A stretch of 5,409 bases of DNA from Pseudomonadota bacterium (GCA_003242495.1 QGUO01000277.1:1-5409), one strand, 5' to 3'. Counted from the stretch's first letter, positions 1-5,409 are shown. The notes: generated by a model not told the origin, from the letters alone. Numbers and translations: made by a program.

Positions 1-333
1 CCGGAGCGCTATACCCGCGCCGGCGCCGCCATCCGCCATGCCACGGCCCTGCTCATGAAGCAGCCGGCGGCGCATCGGCTGCTGATGCTGTTGTCGGACG
101 GCAAGCCCAATGACGCCGATCACTACGATGGCCGCTATGGCGTGGAGGACATGCGTCAATCCGTCACCGAGGCCCAGCTGCAAGGCATTTTCCCGTTCTG
201 CCTCACCATCGACCGTCAGGCGCCGGGGTATCTGCCGCAAGTGTTCGGCGCGAGTCACTACGCCTTGTTGCCGACCCCCGAGCAGTTGCCGCGGGTATTG
301 CTGGATTGGACGCGCAGACTGGTGGACAGGTAG
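1..333 (+). CDS. NorD/CbbO-family VWA-domain protein, C-terminal part (5' end outside window)
   Basis: The reading frame is open from the first base and ends at TAG 331-333, giving about 110 C-terminal residues. The visible part is the second half of a von Willebrand factor A domain: an RYTRAGAAIRHA segment, then MLLSDGKPND (a beta-strand followed by the conserved Asp-Gly turn), RYGVEDMRQ, GIFPFCLTIDR and a closing ALLPTPEQLPRVLLDW. This series is typical of NorD (nitric oxide reductase activation) and of the related CbbO (Rubisco activation) proteins. These act with a MoxR-type AAA+ ATPase (NorQ or CbbQ) to remodel or insert metal in the target enzyme. The N-terminal half and the DxSxS metal-binding motif lie outside the window. 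The partner gene is also not visible, so NorD and CbbO cannot be separated here. The internal ATG at 55 is not the start, because conserved sequence continues upstream of it. Confidence 0.9.
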   Translation, partial: PERYTRAGAAIRHATALLMKQPAAHRLLMLLSDGKPNDADHYDGRYGVEDMRQSVTEAQLQGIFPFCLTIDRQAPGYLPQVFGASHYALLPTPEQLPRVLLDWTRRLVDR

Positions 334-412
334 CGCGGGGTCGGGTCCGGGGAGTTCGCTTTGGACACCAACGGCGACCGGGTTCGCCAGCTTCAAGGCA
401 GATCGAACGGCA

Positions 413-425
413 GTCACTCAGTGAC
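413..425. promoter_or_regulatory. Perfect palindrome GTCACT-C-AGTGAC, possible operator
   Basis: Two 6-base arms are exact reverse complements around one central C. The palindrome ends 12 bases before the GTG proposed as start of the small secreted protein at 438. Its size and place would suit a dimeric repressor site or a leader hairpin. No regulator is identifiable in the window, and a palindrome of this length can occur by chance, so the role is inferred only. Confidence 0.3.
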
Positions 426-437
426 GGATGTATTTCC

Positions 438-758
438 GTGAGACCCATACAAGTTCTTGCGACGTTCGTACTCCTGCTGGCCGCGCAGCGGGCTGCCGCG
501 CAGGCGGCCGGTTGCGCTGCGAACGACATGGCATGCCGCGCGCTCGCGCCTGAGGAGACATTCGCACTCGAGCTGTTGGCAAGTGAGCTGATCCAGGTCG
601 ACGACGCGGAACGCATGCTTGAAGCAGCGAAATGCTCTCGCAGGCCTACTCGCACAAGAATGGCCGCGGCGAAATGGCATCTAGCGTCGTCGGCCATTCA
701 GCTGTACGAGGGAGCCGGTCACCGCGCAGTGTCGCGCCCAGTCGTGCTACGCTGTTGA
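438..758 (+). CDS. Small predicted secreted hypothetical protein, possibly frameshifted
   Basis: Starting at GTG 438, this frame encodes 106 residues. It opens with a recognisable signal peptide: a short basic start (MRP), a hydrophobic core VLATFVLLLAA, and a likely AxA-type cleavage site near residues 20-23 (AAAQA). The mature part begins with two cysteines (AGCAANDMAC) and an acidic helical stretch (LAPEETFALELLASELIQ). From about position 630 the translation becomes Arg/Ala-rich and less protein-like. The +2 frame there reads MLSQAYSHKNGRGEMAS before losing quality, so a frameshift near 630 is possible. I recognise no family. An upstream extension to 306 exists but overlaps the VWA gene and places the signal peptide internally, so GTG 438 is preferred. 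Export is a reasonable inference; the function is unknown. Confidence 0.45.
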   Translation: MRPIQVLATFVLLLAAQRAAAQAAGCAANDMACRALAPEETFALELLASELIQVDDAERMLEAAKCSRRPTRTRMAAAKWHLASSAIQLYEGAGHRAVSRPVVLRC

Positions 759-923
759 TCACGAACATGCTTGCAGGGTACGTCCGTCGACGGGCATGGT
801 AGCGATGCGTTTCAACGGCCGATCGAAGCCACCGGCCATCGGCCATCCGCCCCTGCTGCGCCGTCGTCACAGGTGCCATTGAGCCATTCGCTGATCCAAC
901 CAAACCCACGGGATTGCCGAGAT

Positions 924-1253
924 TTGCTCGTTTCGTTCACAGTGTACGTCGGCGCCGCCGTCGCCGAGATCGCCGGGTGTTTCGCTTTCTGGGCTTGGCT
1001 GAGATTGGGCAAGTCGCCGGCCTGGCTGGTTCCAGGCCTGATCAGCCTGGCGGCGTTCGCCCTCTTGCTGACCCGCATCGACAGCGATTTCGCGGGTCGC
1101 GCGTACGCGGCGTATGGCGGGGTCTACATCGCGTCGTCACTGACGTGGCTGTGGCTGGTCGAGGACCAGACGCCCGATCGGTGGGATCTCTTCGGCGGAC
1201 TGCTATGCCTCGCCGGCGCGGCGGTCATTCTTTGGGGGCCGAGGGCGGCGTGA
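924..1253 (+). CDS. ynfA: YnfA family (UPF0060) small multidrug-resistance-like membrane protein
   Basis: The protein is 109 residues from TTG 924, matching the usual YnfA length of about 108. Four hydrophobic helices are visible at roughly residues 3-24, 33-50, 61-80 and 87-105. Family signatures are AEIAGCFAFWAWLR in helix 1, then GRAYAAYGGVYIASS, WLWLVE, PDRWD and the closing CLAGAAVILWGPR. YnfA is an inner-membrane protein of the small multidrug resistance superfamily, probably acting as a dimer in export of toxic cations. The frame stays open upstream to ATG 771, but those 51 extra residues are polar, Pro/Ser-rich and have no counterpart in the family, so a start at TTG 924 (or GTG 942) is preferred. 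The ribosome binding site is weak (ACGGGA about 10 bases before TTG). The gene stands alone, with no co-directional partner close by. Confidence 0.88.
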   Translation: MLVSFTVYVGAAVAEIAGCFAFWAWLRLGKSPAWLVPGLISLAAFALLLTRIDSDFAGRAYAAYGGVYIASSLTWLWLVEDQTPDRWDLFGGLLCLAGAAVILWGPRAA

Positions 1254-1522
1254 GGCGGCGTGCAGTGCTCCCGTTGACGGAGCGGCCGATCTCTACGCCC
1301 TGAGGTGGAGCTCGCGGAACCGTGCGCTAGAGATGAGCACACACCTCTTCGAGGATCGCATCGAGGTGCGGTGCACAAGCAGCCCTAGAGAACAGTTTAT
1401 GCTTCGATAGATGGGGGAGGCGGAGCAAGGTGACGACCTGACCTTCGATCCTGAACTTGTCGATGCTGGCGGTCACGCGCCCCCAACCCGTGCTCATCGT
1501 TTTCGTTTCGAAGCGTCCGTCT
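1254..1522. other. Gene-poor stretch between ynfA and the hipA remnant
   Basis: No recognisable gene, RNA or terminator is seen here. A minus-strand frame from ATG 1497 to TAG 1327 would encode 56 residues. Part of it is protein-like (RVTASIDKFRIEGQVVTLL) with GC-rich third positions, but it lacks a clear ribosome binding site and matches no family I know. The + strand frames here could once have been the middle of hipA, but no HipA motif can be read before about 1523. The stretch fits decayed DNA around a pseudogene. Confidence 0.4.
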
Positions 1523-2002
1523 CGGAACATGGGCGGGCCGGGCGCGCGAGACATCCTCACGCTTCTTGCAGCCGAGTCGGCCAACCCAGCGGAAGACTGC
1601 GACGTTCTTCACGGCGCTCGCGTTCAATGCCCTGATCGGGGCACAGACGCTCACGCGACGAACGACTCCGTGCTCCTCGACCGCGCTCGTGCACGGCTCG
1701 CACCACTTTATGTCGCCAGTGCACTTCCCTAATTCGATCGACCAAAGCCGAAGCTGGCGATGAAGATAGGGTCCAACTATGAACTCTCGAGGATTCGCCG
1801 CAAGGACTGGGATGCGCTCGGGCAACTCGCAGGCCTTGGTTCCGGCGCTCATGAGCGAGTTCGGGATCTGACGCATCGTCTGCCTCCGCTGCTCGAGGAA
1901 ACCGCGGAGGAGCTGAATGCGCAGCACGTCGATGACCCGATCATCGGCCGCCTGGTCGAGAACATCTCTCAGAATGCTGAGACCTTGGGGAAGCAGAAGT
2001 AG
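1523..2002 (+). pseudogene. hipA: Degraded HipA-type Ser/Thr kinase, C-terminal remnant
   Basis: HipA is the kinase toxin of HipBA modules; well-studied members phosphorylate glutamyl-tRNA synthetase. The C-terminal HipA sequence can be followed through two frames. Frame A from 1523 gives RNMGGPGARDILTLL (family: EGGPG..DI..LL). The next frame, about 1605-1640, gives FFTALAFNALIG. Frame A resumes at 1640 with GTDAHATNDSVLL and RLAPLYVASALP (family: TDAHAKN and RLAPLYDVASALP). It then meets TAA at 1730-1732 and continues as KLAMKIGSNYELSRI and a helical end to TAG at 2000-2002. The damage is one extra base near 1604, one missing base near 1642, a lost Asp codon in LY-D-VASALP, the in-frame stop, and no N-terminal half. 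No hipB-like helix-turn-helix gene is nearby. The stretch after ATG 1760 (80 residues) could be translated but lacks the catalytic core. Identification is strong; loss of kinase function is inferred from the lesions. Confidence 0.85.
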
Positions 2003-2157
2003 CCCGCGCCCTCTCCCCTGGTGCTGATTCTCGGCCCCGGCTTACCGGAATCGCGCAAGAGCGCAGCGCCCGAGCTGGACGCCCCGGGACGCGAACCTGG
2101 CCTAAGTCACTGTATTCCGGGCACTTTTTGTTCTTGGATGCCCTGGGAGGTTGAAGT
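2003..2157. other. Intergenic DNA between hipA remnant and tRNA 3' end
   Basis: This separates the convergent hipA remnant (+) and tRNA-Ala (-). A weak inverted repeat, GGGCA (2119-2123) with TGCCC (2139-2143), encloses a 15-base loop that includes a run of five T. It may help end transcription from either side, but the stem is only 5 pairs and the T-run lies in the loop, so it is not a standard intrinsic terminator. No integrase gene and no duplicated tRNA 3' end were seen. Confidence 0.35.
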
Positions 2158-2233
2158 TGGTGGAGCCGAGGAGGATCGAACTCCTGACCTTCTCATTGCG
2201 AACGAGACGCTCTCCCAGCTGAGCTACGGCCCC
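2158..2233 (-). tRNA. tRNA-Ala (anticodon CGC), CCA encoded
   Basis: The reverse complement folds into a full cloverleaf. The acceptor stem GGGGCCG pairs with CGGCTCC, including the G3-U70 wobble pair that marks alanine tRNAs. The D stem is GCTC/GAGC, the anticodon stem TCTCG/TGAGA with loop TTCGCAA, and the T stem AGGAG/CTCCT with loop TTCGATC. The anticodon CGC reads GCG alanine codons, common in GC-rich genomes. The discriminator base is A at 2161 and the CCA end is encoded at 2158-2160. The gene lies 92 bases after the yjbQ stop on the same strand and has its own promoter-like sequence. Confidence 0.96.
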
Positions 2234-2251
2234 ACCGATGGGAGGGCGCGA

Positions 2252-2280
2252 ATTGTAGGCATCCAATTCGCATCCGGCAA
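2252..2280 (-). promoter_or_regulatory. Predicted sigma70 promoter of tRNA-Ala
   Basis: Reading the minus strand, TTGCCG (2280-2275; 4 of 6 to TTGACA) is followed after exactly 17 bases by TACAAT (2257-2252; 5 of 6 to TATAAT). A GC-rich stretch TCGCGCCC follows, as expected for the discriminator of stable-RNA promoters under growth-rate or stringent control. Initiation would fall near 2245, giving a leader of about 12 bases before the tRNA. An 8-base inverted repeat (GCGAATTG 2248-2255, CAATTCGC 2264-2271) spans the -10 element and part of the spacer. Confidence 0.65.
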
Positions 2281-2325
2281 GGGCCCGGGCACGCCATTCT
2301 GCGACGCAGTGCGGTCCCCTGCCCT

Positions 2326-2739
2326 TCAGCCCCAGACCGTGACGACCACTTCGCGATCGTGCGGGGCGACCCGATGCTCCCACAGGTAGATCCCCTGCCA
2401 GGTCCCGAGCGCGAGCCGCCCGCCGCTCACCGGGATCGTGAGCTGCACGCCCGCCAGCACCGAGCGGATGTGCGCGGGCATGTCGTCCGGGCCCTCGGTG
2501 TCGTGCTCGTACTCGGGGCTCCCGTCCGGGGCTACCCGCCGCATGAAGCGCTCCAGGTCGCGCCGCACCGACGGGTCGGCGTTCTCACTGATCAGCAGGG
2601 AGGCACTGGTGTGCCGCAGAAACACGTTGCAGGCGCCATCCGCCACGCCGGCGGCTGCCACCCGCTCCTGGACCTGCCCGGTGATGTCTTCGAAAGACCG
2701 GCCGCGCGTGCGAACCCTGAAGGATGATTGTGCTGCCAT
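2326..2739 (-). CDS. yjbQ: YjbQ family protein (UPF0047, TIGR00149)
   Basis: The 137-residue protein is a full-length member of the YjbQ/UPF0047 family, with every hallmark in order: HTSASLLISENADP at residues 43-56, EGPDDMPAHI at 82-91, IPVSGGRLALGTWQGIYLWEHR at about 102-123, and a beta-strand end. These are small trimeric cytoplasmic proteins. Some members carry the name secondary thiamine-phosphate synthase because they can replace thiE when overproduced, but the physiological role is unsettled. The conserved His and Glu residues of the motifs are present, so it should be functional. ATG 2739 is supported by a GGAGG ribosome binding site nine bases upstream. The gene starts 33 bases after the phosphatase-like gene on the same strand, so the two are probably co-transcribed. 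Confidence 0.94.
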   Translation of the reverse strand: MAAQSSFRVRTRGRSFEDITGQVQERVAAAGVADGACNVFLRHTSASLLISENADPSVRRDLERFMRRVAPDGSPEYEHDTEGPDDMPAHIRSVLAGVQLTIPVSGGRLALGTWQGIYLWEHRVAPHDREVVVTVWG

Positions 2740-2748
2740 GGCCGCGGA

Positions 2749-2753
2749 CCTCC
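2749..2753 (-). promoter_or_regulatory. Ribosome binding site of yjbQ
   Basis: GGAGG on the minus strand lies nine bases before ATG 2739. It is a near-perfect Shine-Dalgarno sequence, supports this start codon, and lies inside the short gap after the upstream gene. Confidence 0.7.
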
Positions 2754-2772
2754 AGCTATGTCGACGGGCCGT

Positions 2773-3327
2773 TCAGTACTTGATCCGAACGACCTTCGCC
2801 TTGGAAATCTGCGGAACGAACACGACGAACATGGCGTCGTACTCGTCCTCGCGAAGCGACACCCGTTCGCCGCTCAGCGCCTCGATGAGTGGCGGCACCA
2901 GGGTGGCATTGCCCGCCACCAGCACGTACTCGCCGCGGTGCTCGCGCCGGATCTTGCGGGGCAAGTCGGACCATGTGGCCGCCGGCACCACATTCAAGGG
3001 CAGCGCCAGGACTTCCGAGATCGGCAGCACGGTCTGGTGCGCCCGCCGGAACTCGGAGGCGAAAATCGCATCGATGCCGCGGACCGGCCGCGCCTGCGCC
3101 AGCATACGAGCCAGGCGTGCGGCGCGCTCGCGTCCCTCGAGGCTGAGCGGCGGATCGGGATCGGCCGAGCGTTCGGTCTCCGCGCTGCGCACGACGACCA
3201 CCACCGTGGTGGCGCGCGCATCGAACAGCCAGGCGGCCGCCGCGACCAGCACCAGGAGGACGAAGACGGGGATGAGCAGCGGGAAGTAGAACGGGCGCCG
3301 ACGCAGGTTGTCCAGATCGCGGTCCAT
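2773..3327 (-). CDS. Membrane-anchored histidine-phosphatase-like protein lacking both catalytic histidines
   Basis: The 184-residue protein has a basic N-terminus, one hydrophobic helix at about residues 13-35 (PFYFPLLIPVFVLLVLVAAAA) and then a phosphoglycerate-mutase-like (histidine phosphatase superfamily) domain. Recognisable elements are the first strand TTVVVVVRSAET (40-51), DPPLSLEGRERAARLARML (58-76), DAIFASEFRRAHQT (86-99), EYVLVAGNATLVPPLIEALSG (133-153) and EYDAMFVV (162-169). In active relatives the first motif reads VRHAE and the late one VVGHSNTVP. Here the phospho-acceptor His is Ser48 (AGC) and the second His is Asn140 (AAT). Arg47 and the arginines at 94-95 remain. By family knowledge, loss of both histidines should abolish classical phosphatase activity, so a binding or regulatory role is more likely. 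The frame is intact and hydrophobicity is preserved, so this is not an obvious pseudogene. The gene lies between yaiI (62 bases) and yjbQ (33 bases). Its ribosome binding site is weak. Confidence 0.85.
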   Translation of the reverse strand: MDRDLDNLRRRPFYFPLLIPVFVLLVLVAAAAWLFDARATTVVVVVRSAETERSADPDPPLSLEGRERAARLARMLAQARPVRGIDAIFASEFRRAHQTVLPISEVLALPLNVVPAATWSDLPRKIRREHRGEYVLVAGNATLVPPLIEALSGERVSLREDEYDAMFVVFVPQISKAKVVRIKY

Positions 3328-3389
3328 TCGACCATCATACCATTCCGGGCCGCCCGCCCCGGGCGCCAGAACCGAGAACCAGCCCTCGC

Positions 3390-3839
3390 TTATTGCGCCC
3401 GCCGGGCGAGCAAGCCGTCCAGGCCGTTCGCAAAGGCCTGCCGGTCACGGTGGCTCAGGGCGGCCGGCCCGCCGGTCGAGACCCCGCTGCCGCGCAGCTC
3501 GTCCATGAAGTTGCGCATGGACAGCCGCTCACGGATGTTCTCCTTCGTGTACCGCTCGCCTCGTGGGCTCAACACATCCGCCCCCTTCTCGATTGCCTCG
3601 GCCGCAAGCGGGATGTCCGCAGTGATCACCAGGTCCCCGGGCGCCAGGCGCTCGACGATGTGCCGGTCGGCGACATCGAGACCGGCGGGCACCTGCACGA
3701 ACCGGATATACGCCGAAGCCGGCACGCGCATGGCCTGATTCGCGACCAGTGTCACCCGTACCCGCGCACGCTCCGCCGCTCGGAACAGAATGTCCTTGAT
3801 CACGCCCGGACAGGCATCGGCATCCACCCAAACCTGCAT
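3390..3839 (-). CDS. yaiI: YaiI/YqxD family protein (UPF0178, DUF188)
   Basis: This 149-residue protein matches the UPF0178 family across its whole length. Signatures are VDADACP at residues 5-11, LVANQ at 31-35, AGLDVADRHI at 52-61, GDLVITADIPLA at 68-79, SPRGERY at 91-97, and MRNFMDELRGSG with STGGP at 108-125. The conserved Asp residues in VDAD and TADIP resemble the acidic centre of PIN-like nucleases, so a metal-dependent nuclease activity has been proposed for the family. The actual role is unknown. ATG 3839 lies 7 bases after the stop codon of the DEAD-box helicase gene, and the likely ribosome binding site (GAGG) overlaps that stop, which suggests translational coupling. Co-expression with an RNA helicase would suit a role in RNA metabolism, but that is inference. 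Confidence 0.94.
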   Translation of the reverse strand: MQVWVDADACPGVIKDILFRAAERARVRVTLVANQAMRVPASAYIRFVQVPAGLDVADRHIVERLAPGDLVITADIPLAAEAIEKGADVLSPRGERYTKENIRERLSMRNFMDELRGSGVSTGGPAALSHRDRQAFANGLDGLLARRAQ

Positions 3840-3846
3840 CGCTGCC

Positions 3847-5409
3847 TCAGAACTGCCGCGCGCGCCCGGTTCGTGCCCGCCCCGGCGAGCGTCGCAGACT
3901 CTCCACCTGTGTCTTCAATGCCCGGCTGATCTGCAGCTTCTGACCCGCGACACGCGTCTTCTGCAACTGCCGAAAAATGTCCTTCGGCATGCCTTCCGGC
4001 AGCTCGACGAAGCTGTGATCCTCACGAATGACGACCCGCCCGATGTACTCACCGCCCAGGCCCGCCTCGTTGGCGATGGCGCCGACGATGTTGCCGGGCT
4101 GCACACCGTGCGCGCGTCCCACTTCCACGCGGAACGTCTCCATGTTCCACTCGCGCGCGGCAGCCGGGCGTCGCGCCCTGCCGGCATCCGCGGCCGGCCG
4201 GTGCGGCCGCGCGGCACGTCGACCCTCGGGCGCCGGTTCGAAGCCCGCCGCGCGCGATGCGCCCGCCGTCGTCGGATGCCCGCCCGGCTCGCCGCCCCGA
4301 CGACCCTGGGACGTTGCGCGCTCGGCGTCATCGCGATCCCCGCGGGTTACCTGCAGCGGCGGCCTTCCCTGCGCAATGCTGGCGAGCGCCGCGGCGATGT
4401 CGAGGGCGGCCACGCCGTGCTCGCGCTCGTAGCGCTCGATGAGGCCCCTGAAGGCCTCGGCTTCTCCGCTGCGGAGCGCGGCGCCGATCCGGTCGTAGAA
4501 GCGGGCCACACGCCGTTGGTTCACCTCTTCGAGGGTCGGCAATTCCATGGGCTCGAGGGGTTGCCGCGTGGCCCGTTCCATCACCCGCAGCATCCTGCGC
4601 TCGCGCGGCGCGATGAACAGGATGGCCTCGCCGCTGCGCCCGGCACGTCCGGTGCGCCCGATGCGATGCACGTACGATTCGGGGTCGTGCGGAATGTCGT
4701 AATTGAGGACGTGGCTCACCCGCTCGACATCCAGGCCGCGCGCCGCGACGTCGGTCGCCACGACGATGTCGATCTGCCCCGCTTTCAGTCTCGCGATGGT
4801 GCGTTCGCGCTGCGCCTGCGCAAGATCGCCGTTCAGGGCTTCGGCCGCGAAACCACGCGACGTCAATCGCTGTGTCAGCGCTTCGGTGGCGAGCTTGGTG
4901 CGCGTGAACACCAGCATGGCATCGAAGGCCTCCGTCTCCAGAATGCGCGTCAAGGCATCGAACTTGTGCGCAGCGCCCACCACACAATAGCGTTGCCGGA
5001 TCCGGCTCGCCGTGTCGGTCTTGCCCTGCATCGTGAGCTCGACGGGCGCGCGCAGATGACGCTGGGCGATGCGGCGCACCGCCGGCGGCATGGTGGCCGA
5101 GAACAGCGCCATCTGCCGGTCCTCGGGCACCTGCTGCAGAATCCATTCCACGTCCTCGATGAACCCCATGCGCAGCATCTCGTCGGCTTCATCGAGCACG
5201 ACATGCCTGAGCGTGGTCGGATCGAGCGTGCCGCGCTCGAGGTGATCCAGCACACGACCCGGTGTGCCGACCACGACATGCACGCCGCGCTCGAGGCGCT
5301 GCAGCTGCGGTGCGTAGGGTTGACCGCCATAAACTGCCAGCACCTCGAAGCCTTCCAAGTGCGCCGCATAGCGCCGGAAGGCCTCGGCGACCTGCATCGC
5401 CAGCTCGCG
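3847..5409 (-). CDS. deaD: DeaD/CsdA-type ATP-dependent DEAD-box RNA helicase (5' end outside window)
   Basis: The frame is open to the window edge and gives 520 residues, beginning inside motif Ia (RELAMQVAEAF). Visible motifs by fragment residue are TPGR (49-52), DEAD (73-76), SAT (104-106), VFTRTK (167-172), ATDVAARGLD (218-227) and HRIGRTGRAG (248-257). The Q motif and the Walker A motif lie beyond the edge. After the helicase core come a helical extension (about 290-350), a low-complexity Arg/Gly/Ala/Pro linker (about 355-420), and a DbpA/CsdA-type RNA-binding domain (about 425-495, FRVEVGRAHGVQPGNIVGAI through FVELPEGMPKDIFRQL). A basic tail ends the protein. Such helicases unwind RNA in ribosome assembly, mRNA decay and cold adaptation. 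The linker and RNA-binding domain favour DeaD/CsdA over RhlE or SrmB; the DbpA alternative is less likely given the long extension. The gene heads the minus-strand cluster and is followed 7 bases later by yaiI. Confidence 0.95.
   Translation of the reverse strand, partial: RELAMQVAEAFRRYAAHLEGFEVLAVYGGQPYAPQLQRLERGVHVVVGTPGRVLDHLERGTLDPTTLRHVVLDEADEMLRMGFIEDVEWILQQVPEDRQMALFSATMPPAVRRIAQRHLRAPVELTMQGKTDTASRIRQRYCVVGAAHKFDALTRILETEAFDAMLVFTRTKLATEALTQRLTSRGFAAEALNGDLAQAQRERTIARLKAGQIDIVVATDVAARGLDVERVSHVLNYDIPHDPESYVHRIGRTGRAGRSGEAILFIAPRERRMLRVMERATRQPLEPMELPTLEEVNQRRVARFYDRIGAALRSGEAEAFRGLIERYEREHGVAALDIAAALASIAQGRPPLQVTRGDRDDAERATSQGRRGGEPGGHPTTAGASRAAGFEPAPEGRRAARPHRPAADAGRARRPAAAREWNMETFRVEVGRAHGVQPGNIVGAIANEAGLGGEYIGRVVIREDHSFVELPEGMPKDIFRQLQKTRVAGQKLQISRALKTQVESLRRSPGRARTGRARQF

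Noticed and set aside
745..753. TGCTACGCT as a possible extended -10 promoter for ynfA
   Set aside because: Only 3 of 6 bases match the -10 consensus and no convincing -35 lies at the right distance.
1397..1927. Minus-strand frame of 176 residues with several Cys
   Set aside because: It is antisense to the hipA remnant, whose + strand HipA motifs are convincing. No family resemblance in the minus frame.
1254..2157. Integron attC sites, CRISPR repeats or IS ends around the hipA remnant
   Set aside because: No GTTRRRY/RYYYAAC pairs, regularly spaced repeats, terminal inverted repeats or transposase fragments were found.
2102..2383. Minus-strand frame of 93 residues containing GAVAQLGERLVRNEKVRSS
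   Set aside because: It is the translation of the tRNA-Ala gene and flanks, a well-known annotation artefact. The antisense frame with GGAEEDRTPDLLIANETLSQL is the same artefact from the other strand.
2438..3289. Plus-strand frame of 283 residues
   Set aside because: It lies antisense to yjbQ and the phosphatase-like gene; it is Ser/Arg/Thr-rich low-complexity sequence with no family signature.
3340..3362. GC-rich inverted repeats between yaiI and the phosphatase-like gene, as a possible terminator
   Set aside because: Only 4-pair stems can be drawn and there is no T-run on the minus strand, so it does not meet the criteria for an intrinsic terminator.
2728..3738. Plus-strand frame of 336 residues
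   Set aside because: It is antisense to the phosphatase-like gene and yaiI, both with clear family motifs. It is Arg/His-rich with no recognisable domain, as expected for a shadow frame in GC-rich DNA.
4328..5146. Minus-strand frame of 272 residues in another register
   Set aside because: It overlaps the DEAD-box helicase, which has all core motifs in its own frame. The composition is typical of an out-of-frame shadow.

Overview
The window is GC-rich and looks like the chromosome of a gammaproteobacterium, or a related high-GC proteobacterium. The basis is the conserved genes YaiI, YjbQ and a DeaD/CsdA-type helicase, plus a tRNA-Ala gene whose CCA end is encoded in the DNA. No species can be named from the sequence alone.

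Layout. (1) Positions 1-333 (+) hold the C-terminal end of a NorD/CbbO-type von Willebrand factor A protein. (2) Positions 334-2157 are a loosely packed accessory segment on the + strand. It contains a small predicted secreted protein with a GTG start (438-758), a complete YnfA-family four-helix membrane protein (best start TTG at 924), a stretch of about 270 bases with no convincing gene, and a decayed fragment of a HipA-type kinase gene (about 1523-2002). (3) A tRNA-Ala(CGC) gene lies at 2158-2233 (-), with a readable sigma70-type promoter just upstream. (4) Positions 2326-5409 are a compact minus-strand block. In transcription order it holds a DeaD-type DEAD-box RNA helicase (5' end outside the window), YaiI (UPF0178/DUF188), a membrane-anchored histidine-phosphatase-like protein, and YjbQ (UPF0047), followed by the tRNA.

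The minus-strand block has short gaps (7, 62 and 33 bases) and no obvious terminators, so it may be one transcription unit. Its genes do not form a known pathway.

Two observations deserve attention. The phosphatase-like protein has a well-preserved fold signature, but Ser and Asn replace the two catalytic histidines, which suggests a membrane-bound pseudoenzyme. The segment downstream of the tRNA carries a hipA remnant with two compensating frameshifts, an in-frame stop and no N-terminal half, and no hipB partner. This fits an old, degraded insertion beside a tRNA gene. I did not find a complete novel multi-gene system here.
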